Source of the DNA: Phoronis australis
Lineage: Eukaryota; Phoronida; Phoronidae
Assembly (NCBI GenBank): GCA_002633005.1
Contig: NMRA01000204.1
Span: forward strand, 210,564-274,563
DNA: 64,000 nucleotides
Reading direction: 5' to 3'
This document shows positions 59,340 through 64,000 of this stretch, in pieces. Within the stretch, counting starts at the first letter, position 1. Every line of letters starts with the position of its first letter. A model generated the notes under the pieces. The model was not told where the DNA came from. It worked only from the letters and a program-made list of their open reading frames with translations, and did no database searches. A program made the position numbers and the translations under genes.

Positions 59340-59580
59340 GACTCCGTGGTGTAGTGGTTAAGGTGCTGGACTAAAATTATCTGTAGTTTCAGAAGTTGTG
59401 GGTTAAAATCCTGCCTCGGACAAAAATATCACAACACGAGTGTACCACATATCCATGCTCGTTCTTCTAAGAACGTGGGAACACCTGACGATGGCCAGAG
59501 AATAGGCTGACCGAAACGTCGTGACAGTGTAAATAGACAAGAGGTTGGTGTAAATAGACCAAGAGATTTTAATAATAGTA
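59340..59580 (+). mobile_element. tRNA-derived SINE with conserved 3' body
   Basis: The A box TGGTGTAGTGG (59347-59357) and a diverged B box GGTTAAAATCC (59401-59411) form the head. The body then contains ACCTGACGATGGCC and GACCGAAACGTCGTGAC (59483-59525), the CTGANGA...GAAAC arrangement seen in many animal retroelement 3' ends, and two GTGTAAATAGAC words at 59528 and 59550. No poly(A) end is obvious; the boundary at 59580 is a guess. Confidence 0.65.
59485..59517 (+). ncRNA. Hammerhead-ribozyme-like motif (weak)
   Basis: CTGACGA (59485-59491) fits the CUGANGA box and GAAAC (59513-59517) the GAAA box. Between them GGCCAG and CTGACC pair with one mismatch to form a stem II. An extra T lies between the first box and stem II, and no convincing stem III with a cleavage triplet could be drawn, so catalysis is doubtful. 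Confidence 0.25.
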
Positions 59581-60149
59581 GGTAATTTTACATGTATTTC
59601 ACACAAAATAAATTAGGATTATCATTGGGCTGTGCTTGCAATGGTAGTCATGTACGAATTATGCGAGGCAAGAAATTCCCGCCATGTAGCCTCGAGTGAA
59701 ATAAGTGAGGGAGAAAATATTATTTTTCCAAATAGTTTTAGGTGTACAAAATAAGGGGAATGTGCAAAATTAGAGGAGAATTACCATACCTGGCAAATCT
59801 TTATTTTCTATTTTCTAGCTAACACTTTCAACAGTTCACTTCAGTGGATGGGCCTATTCGCATAAAATTTTGCAACCTGATGTTATATTCTATATCCTGG
59901 AGATTTTTCTTTTTAATACCATTCCAATGTGCAATTTAGTGGAAGTTGTTCTCTTATTTTCAGCTAAAATTTGAATCAGATTTTTTTACATTGGGACACA
60001 ATTTAGTCCTTACTCTGAATTCCACCAAATTTGCCTGGATTAGTACTTGGAAATTTTATTCATGATTTATGTATCAGGTTACTTTCTCAATTGATATTGC
60101 GTATGGGATCATATATGTAATATAAAACCAATCTGTTGACACTTGGGCA
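59581..60149. other. Unannotated stretch
   Basis: No repeat or gene recognised. It ends in CTTGGGCA, the left flanking word of the foldback element. Confidence 0.4.
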
Positions 60150-60546
60150 CAGTCTCCAATCTTTTTACTCGAAATGGAACTCGAAATTAGGTTTGGCATT
60201 TTCTACTCTACTTTTGGGCGAACTCAAGATAAGTATCTATTATTCTATGCTCGAGTACACAATAACTTATGTAGATAATTTATTGCCCTTAGTTCACAGT
60301 TTGTAAACCCAATATTAAAGCAATAAGTTCGAGTTTGAACTCGAAATTTCGAGTTTTTACTCGAGTTTGTAGCACGAATATAAGGGCCTTCAAGGGCAAA
60401 CTTGAACTAGAAACTGCTATGCATCAACTTATAATGTATTCGAGCACAGTCTCATAACCAATTATCTTAAGTTCGCACAATTGGAGCAGAGAAATTGCCA
60501 AAAATAGTTTCGAGTTCGTTTCGAGTACAAAGATTAGAAACCGGGC
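60150..60546. mobile_element. Foldback (palindromic) element, possible hAT-type MITE
   Basis: The two halves (60150-60346 and 60347-60546) are inverted copies along their length. The centre AACTCGAAA|TTTCGAGTT is a perfect 18-base palindrome. Outer parts pair as CCAATCTTTTTACTCGAAA with the complement of TACAAAGATTAGAAACC, and inner blocks (GCGAACT...AAGATAA, TGCTCGAGTACA...ATAACTTATG) also recur inverted. The left end starts CAGTCTCCAATC. The 8-base word CTTGGGCA flanks at 60142-60149 and 60547-60554, the length expected for hAT, though the right end is offset by about three bases. The 83-codon minus frame inside is incidental. Confidence 0.75.
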
Positions 60547-61158
60547 CTTGGGCAATATTGCAGTGTCTGGCTCTTTTCCCAGCGCCTGTAAATAGGAGCC
60601 ACAAAAATACAAGTATTTTGGCAGCCAGCAGGAATCCCTGGGGACATGGTCATGTGTGGAGTTAATCCCATTCATTTTCTTTAGTGAAATATTACCAGGA
60701 TTTCGAAATACATGGGAATGCAGCTTTTGTTGCAGATTTTTTATTTTCTTCCAACGTTGAAAAAATCGGCATTTTAATGCATTAATTAAAAATTTTCAGG
60801 CACTGAGAATTCATAAATATTTATGTTTTCATGGGATGAGAATAAGCAGTTAAAAAGTCAAAGTGATACATCAGTCAGAAGATATAAAAGTAAATTACCT
60901 TCATTGACCAACGATCAGTTCATTTTATCAATTTTCAGACCCCTAATGGAAATATTTGATTTGTTTCTTTGCCATGGTTGTTGACCAAAGTGCGTCAATG
61001 TTAATATTAGTTTCCTGCCATCTTACAATATCATTTTGATGTCATTACGGTACTTTGCTGTTGGTGAACCGTGTAACACATATTGATTATTTAGAGATAC
61101 GTCTACTACCTGCTGTCTTCTACAATATACCTCAACTCTATTTTTTCTCTCATATTAG
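60547..61158. other. Unannotated stretch
   Basis: Nothing recognised before the exon-like block. Confidence 0.4.
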
Positions 61159-61225
61159 CTTTGTATTCCGATACGCTGTGTGAAGGCAAACCCTGGTTAT
61201 TGGAGATTTTTGGCATGTCTTATCG
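61159..61225 (+). CDS. Exon-like 67-base block with good splice sites
   Basis: CTATTTTTTCTCTCATATTAG ends at 61158 and is the best polypyrimidine/acceptor in the neighbourhood; GTAAAT follows at 61226. Two frames are open: one reads LCIPIRCVKANPGYWRFLAC, the other LYSDTLCEGKPWLLEIFGMS. The first loosely recalls the P-x-W-x-RF-x-x-CL stretch of SPX/EXS phosphate exporters, the second no family I know. Without neighbouring exons this remains a candidate only. Confidence 0.22.
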
Positions 61226-62070
61226 GTAAATATTGATATTTAATTTTCACTAATTGTCTACATTTTGTGTCAACAGACCGTGTTGGTTCACCTTTTACTA
61301 AAATGATTGATACATTAGCATGGGTTAACTTTTGATGTATTCTAGACATGTTTGTTTTGAAGGAATAAGTGTTTTCACGTTATGTCAATTAAAGAAATTG
61401 TAAAAATAAGTATTTGTTTCCATGGGAAATTCATCATCAGATCAAATTGCATTATTTTTCACTTCAGAGAAGTTTATAGAGTATCGAATTTTAGTGCAAC
61501 ATTTGTCATGTTGATTACTTTATCTTAAAATTTTCATGAGTAATCTATTTGGCAATTGTCTTTTTCTGCATATCTGATTTTATATCAGTCATGTTGTAAA
61601 TCAGAGGTCATTTCATTTTCATTCTGGCCTGATTGGCCTCCTGTTGCAATCAAGGTGTGCAGCACTTTCCATTGCTGTAGATATCAAACGAATACTGTGT
61701 TCACATGGGGAATTTTCATGTGAACTCAGATGTCACAGTTTATCAAAAGGCTTATCAGAGGTTCACACAGGCTTGGTATCAGCTATCTAACAAGTAATTA
61801 CTGTAACATTACCTTGCAAAATACTAATTATCTGTCCAGTAGTGTGCAATCACCATGTACGAACACAATTGGAATCCAGCATATCTGTCGTCTTGATTTG
61901 GGGGCAGAAGAACTCTGATCAGATGTCTAGCGAGCATTCACATTTGAATGTTTTGGATGACCTTCAGCCGAACATCATTTCTAAGATCCAATGGTCCATT
62001 TACATAAAAATTTGACCTATGTTTACATTGGCACAACATTTTGGTTGGTCGTCTCCCCGTCCATCTTCAG
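61226..62070. other. Unannotated stretch
   Basis: No repeat or gene recognised; it leads into the head of modular repeat copy 10. Confidence 0.4.
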
Positions 62071-62450
62071 GGTGTAATGCGCATATTGTAATCATCTCAG
62101 TCCTGTCCGCAGCTCCTAAACTTCTTGCAGAATCTTCATTTGTGAAATTTGACAGGTTTGATTGTTCCTAATGAACATGATGATGTATGATGACAACATT
62201 TGGACAAATTGTGCTATTGCTGTGCCATCTAGTGCCAGTTTTCTTGCATCAGCTTTTGTATCTGCGAAGTATGAAATTTGGAAGATGTGTGTGTGTGTAC
62301 CAGGGATGAGAAGTCAGCCAACTCCGTCATGTTGTGGACCCCTAGTGGCTCTTAAATGTTTTGGTATCTGTTTTGTGATCATTATGAAATTTGAGAGTTT
62401 TTTTCCTATTGAAACCCTAAGTTCACAATTTTGCAATGACACTCATGATT
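62071..62450 (+). repeat. Modular repeat family, copy 10
   Basis: Head-like GGTGTAATGCGCATATTG and ATCATCTCAGTCCTGTCC, then CAGCTCCTAAACTTCTTGC, GAATCTTCATTTGTGAAATT, GTGCCATCTAGTGCCAGTTT (near 62222), a second module with GAAATTTGGAAGATGTGTG and GGACCCCTAGTGGCTCTT (near 62336), and the start of a third (ATCATTATGAAATTTGAGAG). No tail. Confidence 0.75.
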
Positions 62451-63844
62451 AATCGAAAATGCAAACACTTGTGCTACAGAGATAACAAAGCAATTACACA
62501 ACTAGGCTAGTGCAACAAGTGTTTTATTAGTTTCGTACCAAAAACAATATTTTGCCACTGATGGTTTCATTAAATCTCAGTGCAGGGTGCATCTGCTCAA
62601 GACTATTATTCCCTCAAAGATTCTGATAAATGTAAATAACCTGATATGTGGTTTGTCCCCTTTTCCAGAAAATCCAGTTTTTCCAGAAGTATTTTCATTT
62701 TCAGTATCTTCTTTCTGCTACTGTTGATCATACACTCTTGATATACCTATTTTGGTCAGCATCATTTAATTTAAGCCTGTGTTTTACAATTCTTTCATTC
62801 CTACAAATCTATTGTAAACTGGCTCTGTCAAAATGCCCTGAATTGTTGGATGTCACTTGGCTATACTTCAAAATCTAACTGCCACCTGGTGGTGGTTCAA
62901 AAAGTCACATTTCTTGTCTGATTTTCAAAATTCAAATACCTAATCATGTTTACTTTTCACGAACTATTCAAATGAGCTTTTTAAAAACTTTCAATCCGAA
63001 AATTTATAAATAGTATTGTCGCCCCCCAAAGTTTTTATGATTGGTCTGAGAGAAAACGATAACATTAGTGCGACGCGTAATTAACTACAACAAAATGGTG
63101 TCTTGATGGTCAATGCTGGCAGATTCAGAGGTACGCAAACCGGTTGAGCTTTTCAATCTTGAGTGATGGAGGTGTCAACACAGAATTCTTTTCATGAATC
63201 TCTGCTTGTTGTACAGTGTCTGGTGAGCGCTTTTCATCCTGTTAGCTAATTGGCATACTTTGAGTATTGATGGGGATAAAAGACTTCTGAGAGGCTTAAC
63301 AAGGAACTCTATTGATATCTGGATTTGGAAACTCGGCTGTTGTCTGTCGTTGAAACTAAAAGATTTGTAACATTTTGCCTGACTTTCGTCTAAGTCGCTG
63401 CGAGAATCCTCTGATAATTGAAACAGCTATGAACAATTCCCAAACACATTGGTGTTCTGTTCAATATTGTTTGGTACCCGTGGGACATACATTCTTTTGT
63501 GGGTTCTAGGTGTGTGCATGTGTTCAAAACTACTGCTATCAGCTGTTTTTGTTTGCTGTTTTCCGTTACAGATATCAGATTTTGCTATTATAAATTAATG
63601 CGTTGATATGGCCAGTGACCAACATTAATGTGATGTAAGAGGACTATAATAATTCTTACCTGTGGAGCATGATATGATATAGACCTAGACTGATTAGAAT
63701 GGTGAAAAACGAAATTAAATTGGGTGGGACATGCCTTTAATACCCCTAAAGATTGCAGTGAAATCTGAAATGGAGGACGTAGTCAATTGTGTCAGTTCTT
63801 TAAAACCCAGAAATCATCTGAGTATGTAACAGTAGCTGTTTTTA
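62451..63844. other. Unannotated stretch with an isolated CTCF-like site
   Basis: CTGCCACCTGGTGG at 62879-62892 matches the CTCF consensus exactly on the minus strand but is not embedded in a recognisable module. The 76-codon frame at 62648-62878 has no domain. Otherwise nothing recognised. Confidence 0.45.
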
Positions 63845-64000
63845 CACGGGGAATAGTTGTCATGGGGAACGGCTGTCACGGGGAACAGTTGTCACGAGGA
63901 ATAGTTGTCACGGGGAACAGTTGTCACGGGGAATAGTTGTCACGGGGAACAGTTGTCACAGGGAATAGTTGTCATGGGGAACAGTTGTCACGGGGAATAG
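63845..64000. repeat. 16-base minisatellite with alternating units, cut by window end
   Basis: Ten units of CACGGGGAAYAGTTGT with a fixed 16-base period. From unit 3 on, GAAC and GAAT alternate strictly, so the working repeat is 32 bases. Just before it stands GTTTTTACACGGGGAA, very similar to the start of the repeat at 28386, from which the array may have grown. Confidence 0.92.

Noticed and set aside
61159-61225. Identification as an XPR1-type phosphate exporter exon
   Set aside because: Similarity is limited to a few residues (P, W, RF, CL) in one of two open frames; not enough to name a gene.
63845-64000. CRISPR or telomeric repeat
   Set aside because: Unit is 16 bases without spacers and is not a telomere motif; it is a minisatellite.

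Overview
The window looks like nuclear DNA of an animal, most likely a marine invertebrate. It is AT-rich, has no bacterial-style gene density, and is full of decayed transposons and short interspersed elements. Supporting signs are a non-LTR retrotransposon remnant with reverse transcriptase, CCHC-like finger and RNase H pieces; tRNA-derived SINE heads; several non-autonomous DNA transposons with inverted ends; intron-like splice signals; and a repeat family carrying CTCF-like motifs. The species cannot be named from the sequence. Four sets of ambiguous bases (single n at 20882, 27289 and 29524, and a 159-base run at 42325-42483) mark contig joins. Two of the single-n joins are flanked by near-identical duplicated sequence, as expected from unmerged haplotypes.

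No complete host gene is visible. Host-gene traces are weak: a possible C-terminal exon at the left edge (54-221), a SAP-like N-terminal fragment on the minus strand (12871-13056) beside a CpG-rich stretch (13380-14300), a possible last exon with a poly(A) signal (19250-19463), a possible TATA/start/splice-donor arrangement (46716-46793), and an exon-like 67-base block with good splice sites (61159-61225). Nearly all other open frames are short, unrecognisable and compatible with chance.

The dominant structure is a modular repeat family of at least ten copies, all reading on the plus strand: 525-2240, 3355-3760, 8771-9690, 17690-18250, 32490-32620, 34600-35230, 36890-37720, 50455-50790, 52071-52910 and 62071-62450. 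The fuller copies have a recognisable head, several related modules of roughly 150 bases that each end in a CCNCCTAGTGGC-like motif, and some have a common tail. Several module ends match the CTCF consensus on the minus strand. The one-way orientation and the motif content make this the most interesting system in the window.

Around it lie a chimeric LINE (19814-21385, minus), two hAT-like MITEs (3803-4050, 53586-53824), a Tc1/mariner-like MITE with TA duplications (30501-30763), a 400-base foldback element (60150-60546), a 122-base MITE (17065-17186), a 66-base hairpin insertion with 13-base target duplications (34706-34771), a possible TRIM-like element (51358-52010), three SINE-like units (56758-59580), palindromic clusters related to a degenerate minisatellite (32690-33240, 36325-36450), and a 16-base minisatellite running off the right edge (63845-64000).
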